A stretch of 64,000 nucleotides of DNA from Kitasatospora phosalacinea (GTDB lineage Bacteria > Actinomycetota > Actinomycetes > Streptomycetales > Streptomycetaceae): the NCBI RefSeq assembly GCF_030268885.1, contig NZ_BSSA01000004.1:186001-250000 (forward strand). Reading direction: 5' to 3'. The position numbers were made by a program, and so were the translations under genes. Position 1 is the first letter of the stretch, and the number at the start of each line of letters is the position of its first letter. Shown in pieces: positions 49,993 through 60,009 of the stretch. The notes under the pieces were generated by a model. That model made no database searches and had not been told where the DNA came from. It was given only the letters and a program-made list of their open reading frames with translations.

Positions 49993-50703
49993 CTAGTACA
50001 GGCCGGAGAGCAGCTCCGCGACCGGCTTGCGGCGGCCGGTGAAGAAGGGGACCTCCTCGCGGACGTGCAGCCGGGCGCGGGAGGGGCGCAGGTCGCGCAT
50101 CAGGTCGACGATGCGGTGGAGTTCGTCGGCCTCGAAGGCCAGCAGCCACTCGTAGTCGCCGAGGGCGAAGGAGGCGACGGTGTTGGCGCGCACGTCCGGG
50201 TAGCCGCGGGCCATCATGCCGTGCTCGGCGAGCATCGCCCGGCGCTCCTCGTCGGGGAGCAGGTACCACTCGTAGGAGCGGACGAAGGGGTAGACGCAGA
50301 CGTACTCGCGGGGCCGCTCGTCGGCGAGGAACGCCGGGATGTGCGACTTGTTGAACTCGGCGGGGCGGTGCAGCGCCATGTTGGACCAGACCGGCTCCAG
50401 GTGGCGGCCGAGCGCGGTGCGGCGGAAGCGGTTGTACGCCTCCTGCAGGTCGTCGGAGTCCTCGGCGTGCCACCAGACCAGGATGTCGGCGTCGGCGCGC
50501 AGGCCGGAGACGTCGTAGGTGCCGCGGACGACGACGTCCTTGGCGGCGAGCTGCTCGAAGAGGCCGTCGACCTCGGCGGCGAGGGCGGCGCGGTCCTCCG
50601 GAAGGGCGTCCTTGAGCTTGAACACCGACCACATGGTGTAGCGGATGACCTGGTTGAGGTCGCGGGCCTTCTTCTTCACGGGCTGCTCAGTGCTTTCGGT
50701 CAT
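49993..50703 (-). CDS. hemQ: Hydrogen peroxide-dependent heme synthase (coproheme decarboxylase HemQ)
   Basis: Final enzyme of the coproporphyrin-dependent heme pathway of Gram-positives; converts coproheme to heme b with H2O2. 236 aa, chlorite-dismutase-like fold. Seen: [123 protein letters not shown] overlaps the stop of the oxidase gene (ATGA), so the two are coupled. Confidence 0.95.
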   Translation of the reverse strand: MTESTEQPVKKKARDLNQVIRYTMWSVFKLKDALPEDRAALAAEVDGLFEQLAAKDVVVRGTYDVSGLRADADILVWWHAEDSDDLQEAYNRFRRTALGRHLEPVWSNMALHRPAEFNKSHIPAFLADERPREYVCVYPFVRSYEWYLLPDEERRAMLAEHGMMARGYPDVRANTVASFALGDYEWLLAFEADELHRIVDLMRDLRPSRARLHVREEVPFFTGRRKPVAELLSGLY

Positions 50704-52103
50704 GAGCCCATTGTCCCTTCTGTGCGGGCGGTGCCGGTGCCGGGGGTGAGGAGCTCCGCGGCCCGCCGGGCCCCGGCGACGACGGCGGGGATGCCGACGC
50801 CGTCGTACGCGGCGCCGCAGACCGCGATCGCGCCGAGCGCGTCGAGGTGGGCCCGGATCCGGGCGACCCGGTCGAGGTGGCCGACGGGGTACTGCGGGAG
50901 CCCGGCCCGCCAGCGGGTGACGGCGTGGTCGTACGGGGTGGCGCGCAGGCCGACGGCGGCGCGCAGGTCGGCGAGGGAGCGGGCGACGAGTTCGGCGTCG
51001 TCCAGGTCGAGGGCGGCGTCCTCGCGGTGGCGGCCGAGCGAGGTGCGCAGCAGGAAGGCGTCGGGGGCGGAGCGTTCCAGCCAGCCCCACTTGTTGCTGG
51101 AGAAGGTGGAGGCCTTGATGTTGCGCCGGTCGACCGGGGGGACGAGGAAGCCGCTGCCGGTGAGCGGGCTGTCCGCGAGGTCGGCGCGGCGGAAGGCGAG
51201 GGTGACCAGGGCCATGGACGCGTACTCGACGGCGCGCAGTTCGGCGGCGGCGCCGGGGGCGTCGTCGGCGAGCAGCGCGGCGGCCTGCGGGGCCGGGACG
51301 GCCAGCACGACGGCGTCGGCGGCGAGTCGGCGTCCGCCGGTGGTGACCAGCCAGCCGTCGGGGGTGCGGCGCAGGGCGTCGACCCGGTGGCCGGTGAGCA
51401 GTTCGGCGCCGTGCGTGCGGCCGTGGGCGGCGACGGCCTCGGGGAGGGTGCCGAGCCCGCCGCGCAGGCCCTGGAAGACCGGTCCGGTGGCGGTGGCGCG
51501 GCTGGTGAGTTCGCGGATCGCGGTGGTCAACGGGCCGCCCTGCCGGGCGAGTTGGAGCAGCTGCGGGACGGCGGCGCGGATCGAGATCTCGTCGGCGTGC
51601 CCGGCGTACACGCCGCCGAGCAGCGGTTCGACGAGCCGGTCGACGACCTCGCGGCCGAGCCGGTCTGCGACGTAGCGGCCGATCGGGGCGTCCTCGCCGA
51701 GCTCGGCGTCCTGCTCGTGGAAGGCCCGTTCCAGCCCTTCGGGGGTGAGCACGCCGGAGGCTTTGAGGGCGTCCAAGTCGCCCGGTACGCCCATGAGTTG
51801 GCCGCCGGGCAGCGGGCGCAGGCCCTCTCTGGTCCAGATCGCGGCCTTGGCGGTGGTGGGCGGTTCGAGCAGGTCGCCGAGGCCGACCCGGCGGGCCAGG
51901 TCGACCGCCTCGGGGCGGCGGGCGAGCATCGACTCGGCGCCGAGGTCGACCCGGACGCCGCCGACCTCACCGCCGTGCAGTTTGCCGCCGAAGCGCGTGG
52001 ACGCCTCCAGCACGGTCACCCGTACCGCTGCGTCACCGAGGAACGCGGCCGCGGCCAGGCCCGCGATGCCGCCACCGATCACCACGACGTGAGGTTTCGC
52101 CAT
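50700..52103 (-). CDS. cgoX: Coproporphyrinogen III / protoporphyrinogen oxidase (HemY/CgoX type)
   Basis: FAD oxidase of heme synthesis, 467 aa. Dinucleotide fold [19 protein letters not shown] at the N-terminus, [26 protein letters not shown] next, [17 protein letters not shown] and a closing FAD block [26 protein letters not shown]. In actinobacteria this class oxidises coproporphyrinogen III before iron insertion and HemQ. ATG at 52103 with GGGAG 10 nt upstream. Leads a cgoX-hemQ pair; hemE is 5.6 kb away on the same strand. Confidence 0.93.
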   Translation of the reverse strand: MAKPHVVVIGGGIAGLAAAAFLGDAAVRVTVLEASTRFGGKLHGGEVGGVRVDLGAESMLARRPEAVDLARRVGLGDLLEPPTTAKAAIWTREGLRPLPGGQLMGVPGDLDALKASGVLTPEGLERAFHEQDAELGEDAPIGRYVADRLGREVVDRLVEPLLGGVYAGHADEISIRAAVPQLLQLARQGGPLTTAIRELTSRATATGPVFQGLRGGLGTLPEAVAAHGRTHGAELLTGHRVDALRRTPDGWLVTTGGRRLAADAVVLAVPAPQAAALLADDAPGAAAELRAVEYASMALVTLAFRRADLADSPLTGSGFLVPPVDRRNIKASTFSSNKWGWLERSAPDAFLLRTSLGRHREDAALDLDDAELVARSLADLRAAVGLRATPYDHAVTRWRAGLPQYPVGHLDRVARIRAHLDALGAIAVCGAAYDGVGIPAVVAGARRAAELLTPGTGTARTEGTMGS

Positions 52104-52287
52104 GTCGATCAGTCTCCCAGCCCTTATCCGGATCGCCGGGATCGGGCCCGCGACCCTCCGAGACCGGGACGAGTCCGCGGCGTGATCGATCCGGTACCGC
52201 GGGGGCGGGTCCGGTCCGGGGGCCGCCGCGTCACAGCTGCGTGGGGGTGGGCGACCGGCCCGCCCCGGACCACGGGGAGGATGCGAC

Positions 52288-53349
52288 ATGGACCTGCGGG
52301 TACGCAGAGCGGGCGCGGCGGGGGCGGTGGCCGCGGTCCTGCTGCTGGCCGGGTGCAGCGCGGGCTCCGGCCACTCGGAGTCGGCGGCCCCGGCGGTGGC
52401 CCCGGCGGGGGGCGGCGCCCAGGCCCAGGACAAGGCCGCGGCGGCCCCCGGCAGCGGTGACGGCGCCGTCGGCAGCGGGGCCGGGCCCGGCTCCGGGGGC
52501 AGCACGTCGAACACCGCGGGCACCGCGGGCGCCGCGGGCACCGCGCAGGTGACGGACCGCCAGATCGCCTACCAGGCCAAGCTGACGCTGCGGGTCGACG
52601 CCGTGGACGACGCCCGCACCAAGGCCGTCGACCTGGTCACCCGGGCGGGCGGGTACGTCGCCGGGGAGAACCTGCGCGGCGGGAAGGGCGACAGCACGCT
52701 GTCCACGCTGACCCTGAAGGTCCCGTCCGCGTCCTACCAGGCCACCCTGGACGGGCTGGGCGGGCTCGGCACCCGGCTCGCCCTCAGCAGCCAGGCGGAC
52801 GACCTCACCCAGCAGATCGCCGACGTCGACAGCCGCCTGAAGTCGATGCGGGCCAGCGTGGACCGGGTGCGGGCGCTGATGGCCGACGCGAAGAGCCTGT
52901 CCGAGGTGGTGTCGCTGGAGAGCGAGCTGACCCGCCGCGAGTCCGACCTGGAGTCGCTGCAGCGCCAGCAGCAGGAGCTGTCGGCCCGCACCTCGCTGTC
53001 CACCGTGACGCTGGAACTGGTGACCGCCTACCAGCCCGTCCACGTCGAGCCGGAGGAGAAGGGGACCGGCTTCTGGGCCTCCGTCGGCCACGGCCTCTCG
53101 AACGGCTGGCACGCCCTGGTCGGCCTGGTCCGCGTCCTGCTGGTGGCCCTGGCCGCCGTGGCGCCCTTCCTCGCCGTGCTCGCCCCGCTCGCCTGGCTGC
53201 TCCGCCGCCGCCTGCGCTCCCGCCGCGCCGGGGCCCCCGCCGTCCCGCCGCGCCCGACGCACGCGCCGGGTGTCGACGCGGACGCCGACGCGGGCTCGGG
53301 CTCGGACTCGGACGGGCGCATCGGCGAGGGCGTCGACGGCAGGACGTGA
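52288..53349 (+). CDS. DUF4349 domain-containing lipoprotein
   Basis: 353 aa. Lipobox LLLAGC with Cys23, a Gly/Ala/Ser linker to about residue 85, then the DUF4349 domain (RQIAYQAKLTLRVDAVDDARTKAVDLVTRAGGYVAGENL) with a coiled coil (DVDSRLKSMRASVDRVRALMADAKSLSEVVSLESELTRRESDLESLQRQQQEL). A transmembrane helix near 275-300 precedes a basic RRRLRSRR stretch and an Asp-rich tail. Function unknown; likely an envelope protein anchored at both ends. ATG with GGGGAGG upstream. Confidence 0.85.
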   Translation: MDLRVRRAGAAGAVAAVLLLAGCSAGSGHSESAAPAVAPAGGGAQAQDKAAAAPGSGDGAVGSGAGPGSGGSTSNTAGTAGAAGTAQVTDRQIAYQAKLTLRVDAVDDARTKAVDLVTRAGGYVAGENLRGGKGDSTLSTLTLKVPSASYQATLDGLGGLGTRLALSSQADDLTQQIADVDSRLKSMRASVDRVRALMADAKSLSEVVSLESELTRRESDLESLQRQQQELSARTSLSTVTLELVTAYQPVHVEPEEKGTGFWASVGHGLSNGWHALVGLVRVLLVALAAVAPFLAVLAPLAWLLRRRLRSRRAGAPAVPPRPTHAPGVDADADAGSGSDSDGRIGEGVDGRT

Positions 53350-53384
53350 CCCGGGCCCGGGCGGCGGGCCGGGCGGCGGGCCGG

Positions 53385-53714
53385 TCAGCGGGGGTCGGCG
53401 GGGATCGCGTCCGGCCCGTCCCCGTCGGAACCGGCCGGGGGCCCGTCGGAACCGGCCGGGGGCCCGTCGGAACCGGCCGGGGACCCCGCGGGGGCCTCCT
53501 GCTCCGCCTCCGCCCGGCGCCGCTCGCGCTCCCGGGCCGCCGCGGCCTCCTGCAGGTGGCGGGCCTCGCTCCGGCCCACCTGGTCCGCGACGAAGAGCAC
53601 GAAGGTCGACACCGGGATGACCAGCCCGGCGAGCGACCAGTCGTGACCGAAGACCCCCATGCCGAACATCCACAGGATGCCCGCCAGGCCGAGCAACCGC
53701 AGCAGACAGCTCAT
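53385..53714 (-). CDS. Small membrane protein with coiled coil and PAGSDGP repeats
   Basis: 109 aa. Two predicted helices (about 3-20 and 28-46) then a charged helix (EARHLQEAAAARERERRRAEAEQE) and three copies of PAGSDGP encoded by exact or near-exact 21-bp DNA repeats at 53421-53483. GGGAGGGG precedes the ATG at 53714. Not recognised. It converges on the DUF4349 gene and follows the permease gene by 71 nt on the same strand. Confidence 0.7.
   Translation of the reverse strand: MSCLLRLLGLAGILWMFGMGVFGHDWSLAGLVIPVSTFVLFVADQVGRSEARHLQEAAAARERERRRAEAEQEAPAGSPAGSDGPPAGSDGPPAGSDGDGPDAIPADPR
53421..53483. repeat. Three 21-bp in-frame tandem repeats
   Basis: Units at 53421, 53442 and 53463 starting CCCGTCGGAACCGGCCGGGG, within the 109-aa gene; identical except for the last base of unit 3. 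Confidence 0.9.
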
Positions 53715-53785
53715 GACCCCTCCCGTGATGCACGGTAGCCAGCCGGAAGCTCCGCGTAAATGGGGCCGACGCCGCCCCTGGTCGC

Positions 53786-55654
53786 CTAACGCGCCTCCAC
53801 CGCACGGCCCTTGGTGGCGCGCAGGGCCGCCAGGGCCGCGCAGGGGACGGTGACCAGGGCGCAGAACAGGGCGGTGACGGCGAGGGCCGTCCAGGGGAGG
53901 GCGAGGGGGACGGGGGCGCCCGTGCGGTGGAGGGCGGCGCCCATGGTGGCGAGGGTGGTGAGGGTGGCGGCGGTGCCGAGCAGGACGCCGACCGCCGTGA
54001 CGAGGAGCGTCTCGGCGGCGACCAGCCGCAGGACGCGGGCGCGGGTGGTGCCGACCAGGCGGAGCCGGGCGAGTTCGCGGCGGCGGTCGGTGGTGGTGGT
54101 GAGCGCGGTGTGGGCGAGGGTGATCGCGGTGTAGAGCAGGGCGAGGCCGAGGACGGCGGCGATCCGGCGGATCAGCTGCGGGTCGGCGGCGGGGTGGTGG
54201 GCGTCCAGCCAGGCCGCGCGGGTCTGCGCGGTGGCCCCGTGCGCCCGGGCGGTGGCCGCCGCGTCCGCGGCGGCGCCGCGGACGTCGATCCGGTCGGTGC
54301 GGGCGCCGGGGGCGTTGCGCGGGGTGACGTACACCGGGTTGCTGCCGGTGCCCTCGCGCAGCACGGCGGCGACCCGCAGCTCCCGCCGGGTGCCGTCGGC
54401 GAGCACCACCGGGACGCGGTCGCCGACCCGCGGGTGCCCCCACTCTTCGGCGAGCACCGCACTGTCGTCGTCGAGCGCCGCGGGGTCGCCCGCGAGGACG
54501 GGCAGCCGGGTGGTGGCGGTCAGCGCGGCCGGGTCGGCGACGGCCCGGCCCTCGGCGCGGACGGCGGTGCCGTCGGCCTCGACGACGGCGAGCGGCGTCG
54601 CGGCGCTCGGCGAGACGACGGCCCCGGGCAGCGCCCGCAGTGCGGCCGTCAGCGCGTCGGCCCCCTCGCCGCCGGGGGCGGGGGTGAGGACGAGGTCGGC
54701 GGCGACCGTGCTGCGGGCCTCGGCGGCGCGGGCGGCGGCGACGAGGGCGGGGGCGCCGGCCAGGGTGCCCGCGAGGGCGGTGGCGAGCAGGACGGGTGCG
54801 GCGGTGGCGCCGGTGCGGCGCAGGCCGCCGAGCGCGGCGGCCCGGACCAGCCGGGGCGGCCGGGTGGCGGGACGGGTGAGCAGGCGCAGCAGCGGGCGGA
54901 CCAGGACGGGGGCGAGCAGGGCGGTGGCGGCGACCAGCAGCATCGGCTGGAGGGTGTAGGTCTTGCGGTGCAGCAGTTCGGCCGGGTCACCGGCGAGCGC
55001 GGCGGCCACCACGGCGGCGTACGTGCCGAGCAGGGCGAGGCCGCCGAGCCAGCGACCCGCGGTCATCACCCCCAGGTCGACGTCGGCCTCGCGGAGCGCT
55101 TCGAGCGGGCGCACCCGGCCGGCCCGCCGGGCGGCGACGGCGGTGCCCGCGAGGGCGACCAGCGGGCCGGTGCAGAACGCGGTGACCAGCGGCCAGCCGG
55201 GGCTGCCGGTGCGGAAGCCCGCGGGGGCGAGGTCGGCGGCGCTCAGCGCGCGGGCCAGCAGCGGGGCGGCGGCGCGGCCGAGCGCGCTGCCGGTGGCGGC
55301 GGCGAGCAGGCCCAGCAGCAGGGCCTCCAGCAGGACGGTGCGGGTGAGTTGGCCGCGGGTGACGCCGGCCAGCCGCAGCAGTCCGAACTCGCGGCGGCGC
55401 CGGGCGACCGCGTAGGAGGAGGTGGCGGCGACCACGAACCCGGCGGTGAACAGGCTGACGCCGCAGGTGGTGCCGAGTTGGGCGAGCAGTGCGGTGCGGT
55501 CCTCGCCGGGCGGGAGGGCGGTGGCCGCGGCGAGGCCGAGCAGGGTGGCGGCGATCAGCGCGACGCCCAGGGCGAGCGCGGTGAACGCCCCGAGCAGGGC
55601 GGTCCGTCCGGCGTTGAGGGAGCGCACGGCGATCCTGGTCAGTGGGGTCGTCAT
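53786..55654 (-). CDS. FtsX-like ABC transporter permease
   Basis: 622 aa with about ten helices arranged as two FtsX/MacB-like modules: four near the N-terminus (ARSL...GAFTALALGVALIAATLLGL, FTAGFVVAATSSYAVARRRREFGLLRLAGVTRGQL) and the last set (LYTAITLAHTALTTTTDRRRELARLRLVGTTRARVLRLVAAET). An extracellular domain lies between. Such permeases work with an ABC ATPase and often respond to peptide antibiotics through an adjacent two-component system. Here the two-component genes are next door and divergent, but no ATPase gene accompanies the permease. Confidence 0.88.
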   Translation of the reverse strand: MTTPLTRIAVRSLNAGRTALLGAFTALALGVALIAATLLGLAAATALPPGEDRTALLAQLGTTCGVSLFTAGFVVAATSSYAVARRRREFGLLRLAGVTRGQLTRTVLLEALLLGLLAAATGSALGRAAAPLLARALSAADLAPAGFRTGSPGWPLVTAFCTGPLVALAGTAVAARRAGRVRPLEALREADVDLGVMTAGRWLGGLALLGTYAAVVAAALAGDPAELLHRKTYTLQPMLLVAATALLAPVLVRPLLRLLTRPATRPPRLVRAAALGGLRRTGATAAPVLLATALAGTLAGAPALVAAARAAEARSTVAADLVLTPAPGGEGADALTAALRALPGAVVSPSAATPLAVVEADGTAVRAEGRAVADPAALTATTRLPVLAGDPAALDDDSAVLAEEWGHPRVGDRVPVVLADGTRRELRVAAVLREGTGSNPVYVTPRNAPGARTDRIDVRGAAADAAATARAHGATAQTRAAWLDAHHPAADPQLIRRIAAVLGLALLYTAITLAHTALTTTTDRRRELARLRLVGTTRARVLRLVAAETLLVTAVGVLLGTAATLTTLATMGAALHRTGAPVPLALPWTALAVTALFCALVTVPCAALAALRATKGRAVEAR

Positions 55655-55783
55655 GGGTCCAAGCCAAGCGGCGCCGGGCGGTTCGCACATGGACGCCCGC
55701 TCCACCGCGAAGAGTGGAGCCAGCTCTACCGACACCGGCCGGGGCGGCGGCCTAGGGTCGGTCCTGGTGAAAGGAGGTGCCCG

Positions 55784-57094
55784 GTGTCCGACTGCTGGCA
55801 GGCGCTGCGCAGGCCCGGTTTCCTGCGGACGGCCTGGCCGTGGCGCTCGGCGGCGTACCTGCTGGCGTGCGCGCTGGCGGGGGCGGTGCTGTGCGCGGTG
55901 CTGCTGCTGTGGGCCGCGGTCGGCGGGGCGCTGTCGGTGCTGCTGGTGGGGGTGCCGCTGCTGGCGGCGCTGCCGCTGGCGGGGCTGGTCTCCGGGGCGG
56001 GCGAGCGGCGGTTGCTGCGGCTGATGGGCGGGGCGCCGGTGCCCGATCCGCACCGGGTGCCGGACGGCCCGGGCCCGCGGGCCTGGTTGCGCACCCGGTA
56101 CGCCGAGGGGGCGACGTGGCGGGAGGCCGGCGGCGCGGTGCTGTCGGCGTTCCTGCTCTGGCCGTTGGAGCTGCTGGTGGTGGCGGGCGCGCTGCTGGTC
56201 CCGGCCTGGCTGGTGACGACGCCGCTCCAACTGGCCCTGGACGGCGAGCAGGTGAACGTGCTGAAGGTCTGGCAGCTGCACGCGCCGGGCCAGGCCTGGG
56301 CGGTGGCGGCGGGGGGCGCGGTGCTGCTGGCCCTGGCGGGCTACCCGCTGGCGGTCGCGGCGGGCACCCGGGCGGCGCTGGCCCGGGCGCTGGCGGGCGG
56401 CCAGGAGCGGGTCGGCGAGCTGGTCCGCTCCCGGGCCCGCCTGGTGGACGCGTTCGAGGCCGAACGCCGCCGCATAGAACGGGACTTGCACGACGGCGCG
56501 CAGCAGCGCCTGGTCGCCCTGTCGATGTCGCTGGGCCTGGCCCGGCTGGACGCACCGCCGGGCGGCCCGCTCGCCCGCCGCCTGGCCGCGGCGCACGCCG
56601 AGGCCGACGCGGCGCTGGCCGAGCTGCGCGAGCTGGTGCACGGCATCCACCCCCGGGTCCTGGCCGACCGCGGCCTGCCGGACGCCTGCGCGGACTTGGC
56701 GGACCGCTCGGTGCTGCCGGTCGCGGTGGACGTCCGCCTGCCGGGCCGGCTGCCCGCGGCCGTCGAGTCCGCGGGCTACTTCGCGGTCGCCGAGGCGCTG
56801 GCGAACGCGGCCAGGCACGCCGGGGCGTCCGCGGCCCGGGTGCACGGTCGCTGGTCCGCGGGCCGCCTGCGGCTGGACGTCTCGGACGACGGCACCGGCG
56901 GCGCCGACCCCGCCCGCGGCACCGGTCTGACGGGGCTGGCCGACCGGGTGGCGGTGGTCGGCGGCAGACTGTCCGTCAGCAGCCCGCCGGGCGGCCCGAC
57001 CCTGCTGCGTGTGGAGATCCCGTGCACCCCGACGACCGACCCCCGCTCCGCCTCGTCCTCGCCGAGGACTCCGTCCTCCTCCGCGAGGGCCTGA
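55784..57094 (+). CDS. Sensor histidine kinase (HisKA_3 type)
   Basis: 436 aa. Four hydrophobic segments in the first 210 residues form the membrane sensor with little extracellular sequence, like intramembrane-sensing kinases. The dimerisation/phosphoacceptor helix RRRIERDLHDGAQQRLVALSMSL carries the His; the ATPase part shows NAARHAGA (N box) and DDGTGGADPARGTGLTGLADRV (G boxes). GTG with a perfect AAGGAGG 5-7 nt upstream. It overlaps the response regulator by 73 nt and is divergent from the FtsX-like permease, its likely target or co-sensor. Confidence 0.92.
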   Translation: MSDCWQALRRPGFLRTAWPWRSAAYLLACALAGAVLCAVLLLWAAVGGALSVLLVGVPLLAALPLAGLVSGAGERRLLRLMGGAPVPDPHRVPDGPGPRAWLRTRYAEGATWREAGGAVLSAFLLWPLELLVVAGALLVPAWLVTTPLQLALDGEQVNVLKVWQLHAPGQAWAVAAGGAVLLALAGYPLAVAAGTRAALARALAGGQERVGELVRSRARLVDAFEAERRRIERDLHDGAQQRLVALSMSLGLARLDAPPGGPLARRLAAAHAEADAALAELRELVHGIHPRVLADRGLPDACADLADRSVLPVAVDVRLPGRLPAAVESAGYFAVAEALANAARHAGASAARVHGRWSAGRLRLDVSDDGTGGADPARGTGLTGLADRVAVVGGRLSVSSPPGGPTLLRVEIPCTPTTDPRSASSSPRTPSSSARA

Positions 57095-57696
57095 TCGGCC
57101 TGCTGGAGCGCTTCGGCCACACGGTGGCGGCCGCCGTCGGCGACGCGGACGCCCTGCTCGCCGCCGTCGCCGAGCACCGCCCCGACCTGGTCCTGACCGA
57201 CGTCCGGATGCCGCCGGGCCTGGCCGACGAGGGCCTGCGCGCCGCCCTGCACCTGCGCGCCGAGCGGCCGGACCTGCCGGTGCTGGTCCTCAGCCAGTAC
57301 GTCCAGCGCTCGTACGCCGCCGACCTGCTGGCCGGCGGCGGCGGTGCGGGCGTCGGCTACCTGCTCAAGGACCGGGTCGGCCACGTCGAGGAGTTCCTGG
57401 CCGCGGTGGACACCGTCGCCGCGGGCGGCACGGTGGTCGACCCCGAGGTGGTCCGCCGCCTGCTGGCCCGCCGCCGCGACCCGCTGGAGCGCCTCACCCC
57501 CCGCGAGCGCGAGGTCCTCGAGCTGATGGCCCGCGGCTGCTCGAACGCGGAGATCTGCCGCCGCCTGACGGTCTCCGAGGCGGCGACCGCCAAGCACATC
57601 GGCAACATCCTGCTCAAGCTCGACCTCCCCCCGGCCGAGGACACCCACCGCCGCGTCCTGGCCGTCCTCGCCCACCTCGGCGGCGGGGAGGACTGA
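57022..57696 (+). CDS. LuxR/NarL-type response regulator
   Basis: 224 aa. Receiver domain with Asp15/16 pair (LAEDSV), phosphoacceptor Asp60 (LVLTDVRMPP), and Lys in YLLKDRVG; C-terminal HTH (LTPREREVLELMARGCSNAEICRRLTVSEAATAKHIGNILLKL). GTG at 57022 with GGAG 5 nt upstream lies inside the kinase gene, so translation is coupled. Cognate partner of the preceding kinase. Confidence 0.93.
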   Translation: MHPDDRPPLRLVLAEDSVLLREGLIGLLERFGHTVAAAVGDADALLAAVAEHRPDLVLTDVRMPPGLADEGLRAALHLRAERPDLPVLVLSQYVQRSYAADLLAGGGGAGVGYLLKDRVGHVEEFLAAVDTVAAGGTVVDPEVVRRLLARRRDPLERLTPREREVLELMARGCSNAEICRRLTVSEAATAKHIGNILLKLDLPPAEDTHRRVLAVLAHLGGGED

Positions 57697-57718
57697 ACGG
57701 GGCGCGGGGCCGGGGCCG

Positions 57719-58798
57719 CTACCGGGCGCTCGCCTCGTGGACGAAGGCGACGAGGCGGGTGAGCGCGTCCGGGTCCATGGTGGGCATGACGCCGTGGCCG
57801 AGGTTGAAGATGTGGTGGCTGCCGCCGAGGGCCCGGGCGGCGTGCAGGACCTCGCGGGCCTTGGCCTCGACGACGTGGGTGGGGGCGTAGAGGACGGCGG
57901 GGTCGAGGTTGCCCTGCAGGCCCTTGCCGGGGCCGACCCGCTTCGCGGCCTCGTCGAGCGGGACGCGCCAGTCGACGCCGACGATGTCCGCGCCGGCCTG
58001 GCCCATCAGGCCGAGGAGCTCGCCGGTGTTGACGCCGAAGTGGATCCGCGGGACGCCGTAGAGCTCGACCGCGTCGAAGACCTTGGCGCTGGCGGGCATC
58101 ACGGAGCGGCGGTACTCGTCGGGGGCGAGCGCGCCCGCCCAGGAGTCGAAGAGCTGGACCGCCGAGGCACCGGCCTCGATCTGGATCTTCAGGAAGGCGG
58201 CGGTGATCTGCGCGAGCCGGTCGACGAGTTCGGCCCACACCTCGGGGGCGCCGTACATCATCGCCTTGGTGTTCTCGTACGACTTCGAGGGCCCGCCCTC
58301 GACCAGGTAGCTGGCCAGGGTGAAGGGGGCCCCGGCGAAGCCGATCAGCGGGGTGGCGCCGAGTTCGGCGACCAGCAGGCCGACCGCCTCGGTGATGTAG
58401 GGCATGTCGTCGGGTTCGAGCGGGCGAAGCCGCTGGAGGTCGGCGGCGGTGCGGATCGGGTCGGCGATGACCGGGCCGACGCCGCCCTTGATCTCGACGT
58501 CGATGCCGACCGCCTTGAGCGGGACGACGATGTCGGAGAAGAAGATGGCCGCGTCGACCTTGTGGCGGCGCACCGGCTGGAGGGTGATCTCCTTGACCAG
58601 CTCGGGCTGCATGCAGGCGTCGAGCATCGGGACGCCCTCGCGCACCTTCAGGTACTCGGGCAGCGAGCGCCCGGCCTGCCGCATGAACCACACGGGGGTG
58701 TGCGGCACCGGCTCGTTGCGGGCGGCGCGCAGGAAGACGGAGTCGTACGCGGCGCCGCGGGGCCGCTGACCGGACTGGGCTGCGGGGGTCTCACTCAC
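57719..58798 (-). CDS. hemE: Uroporphyrinogen decarboxylase
   Basis: Converts uroporphyrinogen III to coproporphyrinogen III in heme synthesis. 359 aa. Family motifs [15 protein letters not shown] at the N-terminus, [31 protein letters not shown] and [10 protein letters not shown], with [13 protein letters not shown] at the C-terminus. GTG start. Upstream of the copro pathway genes cgoX-hemQ in metabolism, though not contiguous here. Confidence 0.96.
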   Translation of the reverse strand: MSETPAAQSGQRPRGAAYDSVFLRAARNEPVPHTPVWFMRQAGRSLPEYLKVREGVPMLDACMQPELVKEITLQPVRRHKVDAAIFFSDIVVPLKAVGIDVEIKGGVGPVIADPIRTAADLQRLRPLEPDDMPYITEAVGLLVAELGATPLIGFAGAPFTLASYLVEGGPSKSYENTKAMMYGAPEVWAELVDRLAQITAAFLKIQIEAGASAVQLFDSWAGALAPDEYRRSVMPASAKVFDAVELYGVPRIHFGVNTGELLGLMGQAGADIVGVDWRVPLDEAAKRVGPGKGLQGNLDPAVLYAPTHVVEAKAREVLHAARALGGSHHIFNLGHGVMPTMDPDALTRLVAFVHEASAR

Positions 58799-58969
58799 GG
58801 GTCACATCCTCGCACGGGGCCGGTGCGCTCCCGTCCGAGCGCCGGCGCGACCAGGCAAAACGGACACCTCGGGCGGTGGCCGTCGGGGCGGGGCCCGCGG
58901 CCCGGTCGTTTTCCGGGTCTTCGGCACGCCGGAGGGACGAAAGTGCTCGGCTTGCGGGTCCGCGCCGCC

Positions 58970-58975
58970 TAGGCT
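58970..58975 (+). promoter_or_regulatory. -10 box of the DUF3000 gene (leaderless type)
   Basis: TAGGCT, 7 nt before the ATG at 58983. Confidence 0.5.
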
Positions 58976-58982
58976 TCCGGTC

Positions 58983-59636
58983 ATGGCAGCGGTCGGCGGG
59001 CAATCCGCACAGGGTGGAGGAACGGGCAGGGAGTCGGCGCCGATCGAGTTCCGCGACGCGGTCGAGGCGCTGACCGGGGCGCGGTTGCGCCCCGAGGTAC
59101 GGCTGTCCCCGCAGCCCGCCCCCCGCCGGCTGGCCCCGTACACCTTCGCGTTCTCCGCCTCGGTCGAGGTGGACGGCGAGGAGCTGGCGGACGGCACCCT
59201 GGTGCTGCTGCACGACCCGTCCGCGCCGGAGGCGTGGAACGGGGACTTCCGGGTGGTCACCATGACCCGGGCCGAGCTGGAGCCGGAGATGGCGGGCGAC
59301 CCGCTGCTGTCCGAGGTCGGCTGGAGCTGGCTGCTGGACGCGCTGCAGGCGCAGGCCGCCGGGTACGCCGAGCCGTCCGGCACGGTGACCCGGTGCCACT
59401 CGCAGTACTTCGGCGCGCTGGCCGAGCGCGGTTCGTCCACCGAGATCGAGCTGCGGGCGTCCTGGACGCCGGCCGACCGCCGCTTCGAGCGGCACCTGGC
59501 CGCCTGGGCGGACCTGCTGTGCGTGTGCGCGGGTCTGCCGCCGTCCGCCCCGGCGCCGCTGCCCGCGGACGGGCCGGGCGTGCTGGGCGGGGTGGTGCCG
59601 ATGCCGGCCCGCCGCCGTCCGCGCAACTCGCACTGA
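58983..59636 (+). CDS. DUF3000 domain-containing protein
   Basis: 217 aa actinobacteria-specific protein. Core: FRDAVEALTGARLRPEVRLSPQPAPRRLAPYTFAFSASVEVDGEELADGTLVLLHDP, followed by GWSWLLDALQ and SQYFGALAERGSSTEIELRASWTP. No catalytic motif recognised; predicted cytosolic. Divergent from hemE, upstream of the LuxR-type regulator, an order I recall as conserved with RNase D downstream. Confidence 0.87.
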   Translation: MAAVGGQSAQGGGTGRESAPIEFRDAVEALTGARLRPEVRLSPQPAPRRLAPYTFAFSASVEVDGEELADGTLVLLHDPSAPEAWNGDFRVVTMTRAELEPEMAGDPLLSEVGWSWLLDALQAQAAGYAEPSGTVTRCHSQYFGALAERGSSTEIELRASWTPADRRFERHLAAWADLLCVCAGLPPSAPAPLPADGPGVLGGVVPMPARRRPRNSH

Positions 59637-60009
59637 CGCCGGCGGCACGGCCGCCCGTCACCGGCCGCCGAGCGGCCGTCAGGCGTTCCCGACACCTCAG
59701 GGGGACAACCCCGCGCCCCGGGTCCGGCGCCACCCGCAGGGCTGACGGAGTGTGACTTCTCGGGCACTCCAGGTCAATTACCTGCACGTTCGCGATCGAC
59801 TCGGCGTCGGCAGTGATCGATTCTGTGCGATTTCCAGGCATGTCGTACCGGTCATCTGCACGATTTGTCCGTATTGTTACTCACTAGATCGTGATCACCC
59901 GCTAAAGCCGGGCACGGTTGATGCCGAAGGTGTCAGTGACCCTTTCCAGACGCGGAACACTCCGACCGCCCCCTCGGGGTTCGTCCGCCACTCCCCCCGG
60001 AGGCCTCAG
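59637..60009. promoter_or_regulatory. 373-bp leader region of the LuxR-type regulator gene
   Basis: No gene supported. The stretch from 59760 to 59900 is more AT-rich than its surroundings and contains CAGGTcaattACCTG (59770-59784) and GTGATCAC (59891-59898) palindromes, likely promoter or operator elements. GGAGG at 59999-60003 is the ribosome site. Confidence 0.4.

Noticed and set aside
59752..60009. N-terminal extension of the LuxR-type regulator
   Set aside because: Cys-rich, non-conserved-looking sequence over the AT-richer leader; GTG at 60010 has a good ribosome site.
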